From Dama dama (lineage: Eukaryota > Chordata > Mammalia > Artiodactyla > Cervidae): a stretch of DNA of 64,000 nt. Each line of letters begins with the position of its first letter. The first letter of the stretch is position 1. Below are positions 22,056-32,789 of this stretch, piece by piece. A model generated the notes under the pieces. The model searched no databases and was not told where the DNA came from. It saw nothing but the letters and a program-made list of their open reading frames with translations. The position numbers and the translations under genes were made by a program. Location of the stretch: positions 28,006,501-28,070,500 of the forward strand of contig NC_083689.1 in the NCBI RefSeq assembly GCF_033118175.1, in the 5' to 3' direction.

Positions 22056-23479
22056 AACTGCTTGCACTCATTGGATGAAGCAGCAAAGACAGTAACATCC
22101 TTCATCATAGTTGGTCTCATGTAGTACATGGTTGCAAACTTGTGATCTGACAGTACCATAGGAGCTCAAATATGGAGATTTTCTGCCCTACCTAAAATTC
22201 TAACACGAGAAATTTACTCTTCAGTTTAAGACATCAAGTTATGTCAGAGGTGTCATAACATGAAGAAAGGATATATAAATAAATATTGTCTTATCTTGTG
22301 ATTGACATGGCTAAGATTCGGGGGACAACGTTTACAGAGACTCATGGGTAAGCTGAATGAGAGAAGTAAATTCACAATCACCATGACGATTGAATCTTTA
22401 GAACCCTGACTAGTTTGAGATTTTTCTGTGGTTTCTTAAACCAGTGATAATACCATTTTAGGTTAGTTCTAGTTAGGTCTGTTCTAGTCTAATCAGCCAG
22501 CCCTGGACCCTGGACACATCAATGTGGCCCCTGAAACTAATCTCTCATATTTTTGCCTTTCTTGATCATTTACAGTCTGAAAATGATGCACAGTTTATTT
22601 CAAAGGCTGCTCATCAATGAACTGAAAGTTCTTTTCATAATCAACACCCCAAACATCTCTAACTCCGCCTCCCTGAACACCTACTGGTCCTCAAATGTCA
22701 TAAAACAGTTTGGTCACTAGTGGGGGTGACTCCAGAAAAGGGTTATTTCCTTTTGGCCACTTCCTGGGTAATGATCAAGCCCAAAAGAACAGAGGGACAC
22801 ATATATATTAATTTCATTTGGAAAATTCAGAATTCTGCCAGGATCATTTCTGGACATGACGTTCTTTTCTTTCTAGTGATGGCAATCTCAGATCAGCCTA
22901 GCTGGTACATTCTCCAAATGACAGCCTGGCCAAAGAGAATCTAAGGAATTCAACTAGATTCTGGTTTGGATATCTGGATTTTTTTGTTGAACTGATATGA
23001 CCATAGATCACAAGGGTAGTGACCACTTGCTAAGCACACTGCTTACCAAGAGGCTACATGTGCTGACGTGGGACATAACAGGTCTCTGTGTGTTTTATAA
23101 AAGCTTGCTTTCCTCTCTTGTCTTACCCCTTCTTGACAAACGGTCTGGGCATGGATGGGGATATCTGGGTAAAAGTTAAATTTAAAGCAGTTAAGATGTG
23201 ATACTCTGATTTTGTGGTAGCATAGAGATAACATACACCTTGGTACCAAGAGAGGAGAAATCTTAGACCCTAACAGTGATAGGGAATGTAAGGCTATATA
23301 AAAAAAAAAAAAATTAAGATAAAAAGACCTGCACTAAAATCTTAACCCAGGACGATGCTTAGGAAATCTAAAACCGCTGATTAAAAAGTGAGCTGGGTAT
23401 GTAAGATGATCATATTGAACACTGAGACCCTTGTCTGATCCTGAATCATGGCAGTGGGCTGGAGCTACTGATGGTGGCT
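22056..23479. other. Unique DNA, no gene seen
   Basis: Small frames (22720-22944, 22997-23179, minus 23043-23249) without known homologues. An A13 run lies at about 23301-23313. Confidence 0.5.
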
Positions 23480-24336
23480 CAGTTCAGTTCAGTTCAGTCG
23501 CTCAGTCATATACGACTTTTTGCGACCCCACAAACCGCAGCACGACAGGCCTCCCTGTCCATCACCAACTCCTGGAGTTTACCCAAACTCATGTCCATTG
23601 AGTCGGTGATGCCATCCAACCATTTGATCCTCTGTCGTCCCCTTCTCCTCCTGCCCTCAATCTTTCCCATCATCAGGGTCTTTTCCAATGAGTCAGCTCT
23701 TCGCATCAGGTGGCCAAAGTATTGGAGTTTCAGCTTCAACACCAGCCCTTCCAATGAACACCCAGGACTGATCTCCTTTAGGAAGGACTGGTTGGATCTC
23801 CTTGCAGTTCAAGGGAGTCTCAAGAGTCTTCTCCAACACCACAATTCAAAAGCATCAATTCTTCAGTGCTCAGCTTTCTTTATGGTCCAACTCTCACATC
23901 CATACATGACCACTGGAAAAACCATAGCCTTGACTAGATGGACCTTTGTTGACAAAGTAATGCCTCTGCTTTTTAATATGCTGTCTAGGTTGGTCATAAC
24001 TTTCCTTCCAAGGAGTAAGCATCTTTTAATTTCATGGCTGCAATCACCATCTGCAGTGATTTTGGAGCCCCAAAAATAAAGTCAGCCACTGTTTCCACTG
24101 TTTCCCATCTATTTGCCATGAAGTGATGGGACCGGATGCCATGATCGTAGTTTTCTGAATGTTGAGCTTTAAGCCAACTAACTTTCCCACTTTCCTCTTT
24201 CACTTTCATCAAGAGGCTCTTTAGTTCTTCTTCGCTTTCTGCCATAAGGGTGGTGTCATCTGCATATCTGAGGTTATGGATATTTCTCCCGGCAATCTTG
24301 ATTCCAGCTTGTGCTTCTTCCAGCCCAGCATTTCTC
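23480..24336 (-). mobile_element. BovB 3' part with RT box
   Basis: Minus-strand BovB reaching from the CAGTT-iterated tail into the reverse transcriptase palm. The YADD codons are intact at 24256-24267 (reverse). Readable minus-strand frames 23994-24245 and 23506-23754 are separated by frameshifts. The 202-codon + frame 23471-24079 is the antisense shadow. Truncated at about 24336 just upstream of the RT box. Confidence 0.94.
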
Positions 24337-25117
24337 TATGATGGGTTTATATATGGGACATATATGCTAAGCCCTTTAAGGAGTCAATTCAAAAATACAG
24401 AAAAATAAACTCAGAAAGAGGTTTCTTAAGATGCACACACATCTTTGCTCTTTTATTTGCTTTTTTCAGCCCTATTGGATTAATGTATCTCTTAATAGAT
24501 GTCAACTCTAAAAAGGCATCAATTTAGTATTTGTCTAGAGATAGAAAATTAAGTTGATTTTTATCACTCCACTCTTAAAAATATGGATAAAGTAAGGTGA
24601 TGATCCTTTGTCCTTTAGGAAAAAGAATTCTAGACAACTGAAGAATTCACTACAGTAAGCTCATGAAAAGCCATGAATATAAATCTTATTTTTTTCCAAG
24701 TATTATAAATAAATTTAGAACAGTATATACACTTATATACTTATAGATAAACATATATGTATCTATCTCACACACATATTAGCATATACATGTAATCATA
24801 CCCATATATTTTAGATGATATTACTAAAATGTTGATATATTTTTCTTCTAAATATTTTATATAAAAATTATTAATTATAGCTTTTAAACTTTATTCTCAT
24901 GAATCAGAATTTTAATGATATATATTTTTAATATGTCACATTAGAAAAATATAGCCCTGAAATCATGCTCAAAGAAGACCAGGAAAATGCTGAAAGCAAT
25001 GGATTTTAACTTTTTTCCATGCTAAAGATCAGTTTGGAAACAGCTATTTCAGAGTGCAGAACCCAGGATCTTTGTGATCTTTTTGATCTTCATTTTATTT
25101 CATGGATCAAACTGTAC
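24337..25117. other. AT-rich unique DNA, no gene seen
   Basis: TA-rich low-complexity sequence between 24720 and 24950; nothing gene-like. Confidence 0.5.
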
Positions 25118-25133
25118 ATAATTTATTTATTTG

Positions 25134-25852
25134 TCTTTTATTTTATTGTAGTGGTTTTTGCCATACATTGATATGAATCAGCCATGGATTTACATGTATT
25201 CCCCATCCCGATCTCCCCTCCCGCCACCCTCCCCACCCCATCCCTCTGGGTCTTCCTAGTGCACCAGGCCCGAGCACTTGTCTCATGCATCCAACCTGGG
25301 CTGGTGATCTGTTTCACCCTTGATAATATACATGTTCTGATGCTATTCTCTCAAAACATCCCCCTCTTGCCTTCTCCCACAGAGTTGAAAAGTCTGTTCT
25401 ATCTATCTGTGTCTCTTTTTCTGGTTTGCATATTGGGTTATTGTTACCATCTTTTTAAATTCCATATATATGTGTTAGTATGCTGTAATGGTCTTTATCT
25501 TTCTGGCTTACTTCACTCTGTATAATGGGCTCCAGTTTCATCCATCTCATTAGCACTGATTCAACTGAATTCTTTTTAACAGCTGAGTAATATTCCATGG
25601 TGTATATGTACCACAGCTTCCTTATCCTTTCATCTGCTGATGGGCATCTAGGTTGCTTCCATGTCCTGGCTATTATAAACAGTGCTGCAATGAACATTGG
25701 GGTACATGTGTCTCTTTCAGATCCGGTTTCCTCAGTGTGTATGCCCAGGAGTGGGATTGCTGGGTCATACACTGTTGGTGGGAATGCAAACTAGTACAGC
25801 CACTATGGAGAAGTGTGGAGATTTCTTAAAAAACTGGAAATAGAAGTGCCAT
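25134..25852 (-). mobile_element. Ruminant L1 3' end with 5' inversion
   Basis: From 25134 to about 25768 the element runs antisense: A/T tail, ruminant L1 3' UTR, then the ORF2 C-terminus (minus frame 25455-25772 reads a conserved L1 ORF2 end, including M-E-Y-Y-S-A). From about 25769 to 25852 the next upstream L1 segment is present but flipped to the + strand. A perfect 16-bp target-site duplication ATAATTTATTTATTTG (25118-25133 and 25853-25868) encloses both parts, so they arrived as one insertion. This is the classic product of twin priming. Confidence 0.95.
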
Positions 25853-25868
25853 ATAATTTATTTATTTG

Positions 25869-27685
25869 AAAACATGCCAGTAATCTCATCTTGTCTTGAA
25901 GACACTGTGTAGCACCAATTCTTTTATTTCCTTCTTAGTCCCTCTCTCTTTTATTTTTTGAGTAGCAAAGCTCTACCAAAGCCATCGAGAGACTTTTTTT
26001 TCTTACAGAATATTTTTGGAATAATAATTCCATAGTTTCTAAATATCAAAATACCAATCACTAAAAAGGCCAAAAGATTAAACAATTTTCAAAGATTTAC
26101 AGGGGAAATACCTGGAGAATTTTATAGGATTTTGTTTGTCTCTTTTTCTTGGGACCATAAATTAATTCTTAATCTGTTGCTTTTCAATTAAAAATATTTC
26201 TAGACTTCATTTTAAGGTTTTTTTAAAAAAGAAGTTGGACAGGCACAGAATTTAATTCAATAGTTATAAAATGCTATAAAAATAAGCATATAAACTAGAG
26301 GTAAGTGGTATATGTACAAAATTAAGAAAATCTGAAAAAATTTACTGAAATTGAGGGTGGATAATACACAACTAGGAGCACCTAAAACAAACAAAAAATC
26401 TGCCCTCTGTGTCAGGGATTTCTAGCTTTAAATTTATTTTATTCCCTGAAAAAAGAAGATAAATTTTCAGAGGGAATAGTTTCCCATATATTCTAAGAAA
26501 AGACATATCTGTGACTATACTAGTTCTTATTTTAAATGATTTATAAAAACATGCCACAAATCTTCTGCCCTTTGAAGGTTAAGTGCTTTTAACTGTACTC
26601 ACATGATATCACTACTATTCCTTTGGGAAAATGTTTTAATTTTGGCAAAAATACCCACAACATTTAAACACTTACAATGCAAGGAACAAGCTGTACCTTA
26701 TATCTGATGAACGGCTTCAATGGAGTTTTATGTTATTACTCTGTTTTCAGCTACCCATTCAGATCACATTTCCATTACTTTCTGTTACAGTTGAAATTGA
26801 TGAATGATTCTATGCAAAGGGAGTCTTTCTCAAGAACTGTGAGGTTTTCAAGTCTCTCTACTCTTTCTCCATTTAGGGTAGTTTCTTCCAAAAATTAATG
26901 AAGCGAATAATACATTTAAGAGAAAAGACTAAATTCTTTATGCTTAAAACTTTCATTTGTGAATTCAGTGGTTGGTTCTCTTTTTAAAAAATTGCAGATA
27001 GAAAATCAGTTTCTCAACTGAATTACGGGATACTTCTATACAACAAAATAAAGACTGGGTGCTGTAAAAGTCTAATATACTTTTTCTTGCCATAATGCTT
27101 TTTAAGAAAGAGTGACAAAAACAAAACTCCAAGATCCAGGAGTACAGAGTACCTATTCTAGGTGTACAGAGGAGTCTTTATTTTAAAAATTATTTTTATT
27201 TACTTGAATTATCTTAGTTTGCCTGCACAGTAATCGCCTATATTCTTCTGTATACATGGATACATTATGGAATTATGAAAATATCAGATGATGGGTTTTT
27301 AATGAACAAAAATAGATTTGGGAATTTAATCCTATGAGTTGTATGCAAATTCCTTTCTTTTAATTTGAAAAATAATATTGATGTGTGAAAATAATTCCAA
27401 CATTACGGAAGCTTTAAAATAAAAAACAAACAATTCCCTTTTGTTCTACTTCAATTCCCAGCATAATTTTCCATTATAAACTTCTACTAAGAATTATGTG
27501 ATACGCTTTCAGAGATTTTACTTGGTATACAAATAAATGCCTTTACCCTGCATCAAAATAGCTTTCACAAGGTTTTAGTGTCAGTTCACATGATTTCTCA
27601 ATGACATTGACTGTTGAAGTTTATTTATTTGAAATACTCTCATCTTCCATTGCCTAGAATTAGTCTTTTTTTTTTTTTTTAGCCT
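25869..27685. other. AT-rich unique DNA, no gene seen
   Basis: Only chance frames (minus 26372-26557, plus 26677-26898). A T15 run at about 27666-27681 precedes the L2 remnant. Confidence 0.5.
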
Positions 27686-27689
27686 GAAA

Positions 27690-28018
27690 GGTTACTCCAC
27701 TTCCTCCCTAACTCCACCTATGCAAATCCTACACATGTATTCTCAGATGGAATATCACATTCTCTAGGGAACTTTTGCTGCAGTCTCAGACCAAGTCAAC
27801 TGGTTCCCCAAACTCTTTCCTTCACAGCACCCATCAGAGTGATCATTTAAAATTTATTAATAAGGCATTCTGATTAAGGATCCTCCACCACTACAACAAA
27901 TCTCAAAGAGGACAGAGAGTATACATGTTTTGGGTTCAGTTTATCCTCAACATTTTTCAGAATTGCTGAAATACAGTGAGAACTTAATTATTTCTCAATA
28001 AATGAATGAATGAAAAAT
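27690..28018 (+). repeat. L2 3' end remnant
   Basis: Diverged match to the L2 LINE 3' region: 'CTTTCCTTCACAGCAC', a long degraded middle, and the terminal 'CTCAATAAATGAATGAATGAA' pattern. Confidence 0.6.
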
Positions 28019-28822
28019 AATTTAAAACCCCTCAACAAAAGTCAGAGAACATGAATAATAGTATTCAGAACCTCATGTTGTTCTCTCCATTACACATTTT
28101 AGATGTATCTTTAAATTCTCTTGCAGCTTATTTCAGGTATGTTATCTTCTCCTATGAGAGTCACCTTAAGTGCTAGGTGTAATTGGTTTGTGCTTCATCT
28201 ATTGTCTGAGAATAGACATGGGATTAAATTCACTTTGGGCTGGGACAGGTGCAAAGTTAAAGGTACTCACTCTAGTCAAATTTGTGACAATTTGAGTTGG
28301 GCTTTAATAAAGAATAATTATTGTAAATGACTACAACACAATCTATGAAAATGCTTGGGCCTATGATGATATTTAATAGAAAAGAAATCTCAAGGGTCTA
28401 TTCAAAGAAACTACTAATTGACTCTGAAATTTGGCAATTAAAGAGAAATAGTTTAAAATGTGTTCCTCATTTCAATAGCAACTGTAGTTTAGGGAACTAA
28501 GTAGCCCCATGTAATACAGGAAAGTTAGAAAATTCTGTAAAAGAATTAGGAGGAATGATTGATTATTGTAGATCTTGATGACAATAAAAATCTGGCAACA
28601 AATATCAGTTGGTTTTGAAACCATAAGATGAACGGAGAAAGGGAGACTGGACATCTGTCTGTACAGCACAAAAGGCAGAAATGAGAGATTACTTTTTGCT
28701 TGCATGGGGAAAGTCCAACAACTGTCAATGGTCATTTCTGAAAAGACACAGGAAGTAAATTAAATCCATGGTATTGAACTTCAGTTGTTTTGGACATTAT
28801 GGGCAGTTAGGAAAGTCTGAAT
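28019..28822. other. Unique DNA, no gene seen
   Basis: Minus-strand frames 28472-28735 and 28546-28728 overlap each other in different phases and match no family I know. Confidence 0.5.
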
Positions 28823-28833
28823 AAGAAATGACA

Positions 28834-29142
28834 GGGACACTCCTGGTGGTCCAGTGGTTAAGAATGTCCCTATCGATGCAGGGGACACGGGCTTGATCCT
28901 ATGCAGCACAATAACTGAGCCCTCGCTCTAGAGCCCCAGGAACAATGTGGAGCCCACAGGCCACAACTACTGAAGCCCTTATGCCCCAGAGCACAGTGCT
29001 CCCCAGTAAGAGAAGCCACCGCAATGAGAAGCTCACGCACAACTGTAGAGTAGCCTCCACCTGCCCAACCAGAGAAAGCCCCCACACAGCAAAAAAAAAA
29101 GACCCAGCATCCACTGCAGTAAAAAATAAATAAATTTTAAAA
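28834..29142 (+). mobile_element. CHR-type tRNA-Glu-derived SINE
   Basis: Cetartiodactyl SINE beginning 'CTGGTGGTCCAGTGGTTAAG' with a tRNA-like head, a body of repeated 'GCCACAACT'-type blocks and an A/T-rich tail ending AAATAAATAAATTTTAAAA. Target-site duplication AAGAAATGACA (28823-28833) and AAGAAGTGACA (29143-29153). Overlapping frames on both strands here are SINE shadows. Confidence 0.9.
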
Positions 29143-29445
29143 AAGAAGTGACAATATGGCCTCTATGTTACCTTATAAATAAGCTTTCTTAGAAATAAGG
29201 ATTTCTTACTTTCAATGAGATCATATTCTGACCATGTAGGAAAATACTTATTTTTAAGATGCATAACAAAGTTAAAAAATAAAGGCAAAATAAAAGTGTT
29301 CTCTGACACACTTCAGTTGAAAAATTGTTACTAGTAGATAATTATATATCAAATAGGTAAAAAAATTACTCCAAAGGACAGGTATAAAACACAAGAAATG
29401 AAGACCAGAGAAAGTGGAAAATCATAAGCAAGTCTTCACATAAAA

Positions 29446-29699
29446 TGTGCTGTGTGCTCAATCACTCGGTGGTGTCCAGCTCTTTGCAACCCCATGAACT
29501 GTCGCACACGAGGCTCCTCTGTCCGTGGAATTTTCCAGGCAAGAATCCTAGGGCAGGTTGCCATTTCCTTCTCCCCAGAGGAAATGGCAACCTCTCCCCA
29601 ACCCAAGGATTGGGTTTCTTCTCATTTCCTCTTCCCAACCCGAGGATCGAACACTGGTCTCTTGGTGGGTTTTTACCACTGAACCACCTGGATAGCCCA
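29446..29699 (-). mobile_element. Bov-tA SINE with internal inverted duplication
   Basis: Bov-A body then tRNA-derived head, antisense. In the middle a 15-bp segment (29555-29569) is followed after 9 bp by its exact reverse complement (29579-29593), making the copy about 40 bp longer than usual. Extra C/T-rich sequence follows before the head resumes. Confidence 0.85.
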
Positions 29700-29827
29700 G
29701 TAAGCAGGAAACCAGGAGGTAACTCATTCACCCTAAGTACTAATATACGGAGCAGTTTCCATGAGAGGAAAGAAAGGAATGGGGAAAAGGACATGTTTCT
29801 TTTTATATGGAATGGAAACCATATAAA

Positions 29828-29939
29828 AGGGAATGGCAACCCACTACAGTATTTGTGCCTGGAGAATTCCATAGACAGAGGAGCCTGGAAGGCTACAGTC
29901 CACAGGGTCACAAACAGTTGGACATGACTGAGCTTTCAC
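29828..29939 (+). mobile_element. Bov-A SINE monomer
   Basis: Starts 'GGGAATGGCAACCCACT' and ends 'GGACATGACTGAGC'. No tRNA part. The 160-codon + frame 29445-29927 merely threads this and the preceding SINE. Confidence 0.85.
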
Positions 29940-30217
29940 ATTTTTACTTCATAAATATAATGGCAAGCATTCAAACATTTAATCTGTTATATTGATATAT
30001 AAATGTGAGGTCTTAGGATTGTTTTATATTAATCTGATAATAAGTATGTAGATCTTAATATGTGAAGAAGCCCTAGCAGCTCAAAGTGAGCCAGGATATG
30101 TAATTGCTAACAGTTCATCGCCTTTCCAGCCTGCCATTCTTCCAGATCTTGATGCAGATCTCTAAATCTGGTTTCTCGAAAAGAATAACCAGTAGAGGGC
30201 ACTGACTGAAGGGGAAA

Positions 30218-30424
30218 GAAAGTTAAGTCACTCACTCGTGTCCGACTCTTTGTGACCCCATGGACTGTAGCCTGCTGGGATCCTCAGTTCATGGAGTTTT
30301 CCAGGCAAGAATACTGGAGTGGATTATCATTTCCTTCTCCATGGGATCTTCCCAACCCAGGGATTGAACCCGGGTCTCCTGCTCTGCAGGCAGATTCTTT
30401 TCCATCTGAGGCACCAGGGAAGCC
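30218..30424 (-). mobile_element. Bov-tA SINE
   Basis: Antisense Bov-A body and tRNA-derived head ending 'GGCACCAGGGAAGCC'. Target-site duplication TGACTGAAGGGGAAA (30203-30217) and TGATTGAAGGGGAAA (30425-30439), 15 bp with one mismatch. Confidence 0.93.
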
Positions 30425-30450
30425 TGATTGAAGGGGAAATGAAATAAAAA

Positions 30451-30480
30451 AGTCAGACACGACTGAAGCAATTTAGCATG
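30451..30480 (+). mobile_element. Bov-A 3' end sliver
   Basis: A 30-bp match to the Bov-A 3' end ('GTCAGACACGACTGAAGCAA') in + orientation, just right of an antisense Bov-tA. It can pair with the 3' end of that neighbour. Confidence 0.6.
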
Positions 30481-32785
30481 TAAGATTTTAAACTAAAAAC
30501 AAAGAAAAACTTCTCATTAATATTATCTTAAAAGAGCACACAAAGATGGATAGCTGTTCTAATTCTCATCATCGGTAAGGAAAGTAATTTACTCTAGAAT
30601 TCTGAAATAACTTGCAGAACATCAAAAACATTTATGGGTTAGATAGCTCTTCAGTATATATTATTTTCCAGCTCCACAATTCTCAAAAGAGAATTGTCAT
30701 TCTCTTTTGTCATTGAGTCTCATTGTCATTTTGTCTCATTGTCATTCTCTCTCATAGAAGGAAACTCAAAACAGTCAGGTATCTGAATTCATGGACACTA
30801 AGGAACCACAAAAACATTGTAAAAGATAAGGCTCATTAATTAAGGGAGAAATGAGCATACTGTGCTGACAGGCCTGGAGCCATGGAAGAGGCAGGTTACA
30901 CCTGAGTCATATGGCTCTTTCAGTGTCAACAATAATTTGGAACATATATGTGGAGAGTATAGATACGGAGTATCATTGGCAGAGAAAGTAACAGCTACTC
31001 GAACAGGAAGTAATCAGGACAATATTATGACCTGCACCACATTTTCATTGTGCAAGATGGAAGTCTCTGGAAAGAAGAGCCTTTTATATTCAAAATTTAA
31101 TTTGTTAGAAAACATGTTAGAAAACATGTTAGAAAACATGTTAGAAAACATGACTGGAATTTAGCTAAACTGATTATAAAAAACAGATGTTGTCTTTCAT
31201 TTTCCAACATGAATGTAGGTGAGGAGAAACAGCAACAGTAGAGCTCAGAGTTCAAATTTTATAAGGCAGTACTTGTGGCTGAACTGCTCTAAAAAGACGT
31301 CATAGATGACTTATTATTTGGTTACATCGTTTAACAGTCTGAATGCAAGCTCTGAATATCTGCTCTTGCCTTAAACTATAGAATCCAACTATGCATATCA
31401 CATAGTTTTGTCATACAGATCAAAGCAGGCCTAACATAATTAATCCAGAGAATGACTCATCAGTGGCCATGAATCAGCCTTGGACTGCCACTGTTACAGG
31501 GCAAACATAATACATATTCATGCATAAACAGGAGGGTAGATTACATCATCACTCTTTCAGGCTAAGTCTTATAATAAATGCTTGATAAATACTATAAACA
31601 ATTTTATGCACTACATCACATTTTCTTTGTGAAAGGAACTTGGAAAGAGTATAGAGAAAACTACAATAGTGACTCAAAGGGCTAAAATGGCAGATAAATG
31701 CTCTAAGGTGGAAACATTTATTTAGATTTAAGAAGAAAAGTTCCAAGAGTACCTAACTGCATACCTTCAAGTACATTATAAAATTGTAGGTTTGGACCAT
31801 ATATTTTAATCTTCAGTGAAGAAAACAAAATAGGCATAACATAACAATATGCATTTAAACTATAAATGTGTAGAAAATTCTTAACTATAGATGCTAATAA
31901 TGAGAACAATTGTCAAGAGGTTTGGAAAATTTCCTTTCTTAACTCACCTTATGAATAAATATTCAACACACTGCAACTTGTTGGATAAATGTTAAGATTT
32001 GCATTGTGATGATGTAGGACATTTGGGGTATAGTGACTAAAGAAGTAGTTGGGTGCCATATTGTAAATGACTATGTAACCCCAGCTATGTGGTTTGAAAA
32101 TTATTCTGAAAAAAATGCAAAAGTAGAAAATAGTTTTAAATAATGACGCAATTAGTTTTATTCTAGGACAATAACTTCAGCAGAAACTTGATCATCTTGT
32201 AAGATCTTGGTTTCCTTAAGTTTATAATAACGGCTGAGTGTTTAAACTCTGTAGAAGGCATTGTATCTGAGTCAAAAACTGTCTACAAAAATGTTGGAAA
32301 GAGATACAAAGAAAAGTAGAATGTTATTCTTGTTTCAAAATTATAGGGTCATTGTAAATAAAAAGGGTGAAAATAGATATACTGTAAAGGTCTCATATAA
32401 CTTTACATTCTCTGAGTCTATGATTTTTAGGGCTATACAAAGTTAGTATAGGACTATTCACCTGGAATCTATTGGTTTAAATTACTGAAACATTTATTAA
32501 ATTTTGGTTAACTATCTGCTATCCTTTACCTTAAAAATGCTTTTCTCCTCTATGATGTCATATCAAACAATTTAATCAGAAAACATTTTTTATGTAAGTA
32601 CAAAGGCCAAATGAAGAGATTGTTGAAAAGTTTCTCCTTTTAACTTAGGATGTCTTCCTATTCCTAGTCCACTTACAGTTAATTTGGACACAGACTTACT
32701 TTGCACTTAAACAGACGAAGCCTTAAGATCTCTATAATAGACTCCCTTTGAGCCAAAAATTTTACCTGTGTCGGTAAGATTATTG
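30481..32785. other. Unique DNA, no gene seen
   Basis: No gene recognised, and no gag-like sequence that I can identify upstream of the retroviral pol remnant. Contains an imperfect TCTCATTGTCATT repeat (30690-30757) and a 12-bp tandem repeat at 31105-31152. The 100-codon frame 30862-31164 spans that repeat and lacks any known domain. Confidence 0.45.
31105..31152 (+). repeat. 12-bp tandem repeat, four perfect copies
   Basis: TTAGAAAACATG repeated four times without a mismatch. Because the unit is a multiple of three it keeps a short + frame open, reading M-L-E-N repeatedly. Perfect identity suggests recent slippage. Confidence 0.95.
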
Positions 32786-32789
32786 ATGC

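Noticed and set aside
23471..24079. 202-codon + frame, the longest in the window
   Set aside because: It is the antisense reading of a minus-strand BovB; the same translated text recurs at 694-1047, 11708-12208 and 41251-41688 over other BovB copies.
28870..29133. Several overlapping frames that look protein-like
   Set aside because: All fall inside a CHR-type SINE with a clear target-site duplication.
31105..31152. Short regular repeats considered as CRISPR-like
   Set aside because: Units are contiguous with no spacers, and the genome is mammalian.
30862..31164. 100-codon frame ending in repeated M-L-E-N
   Set aside because: No known domain, no upstream or downstream exons, and its end is only a 12-bp tandem repeat.
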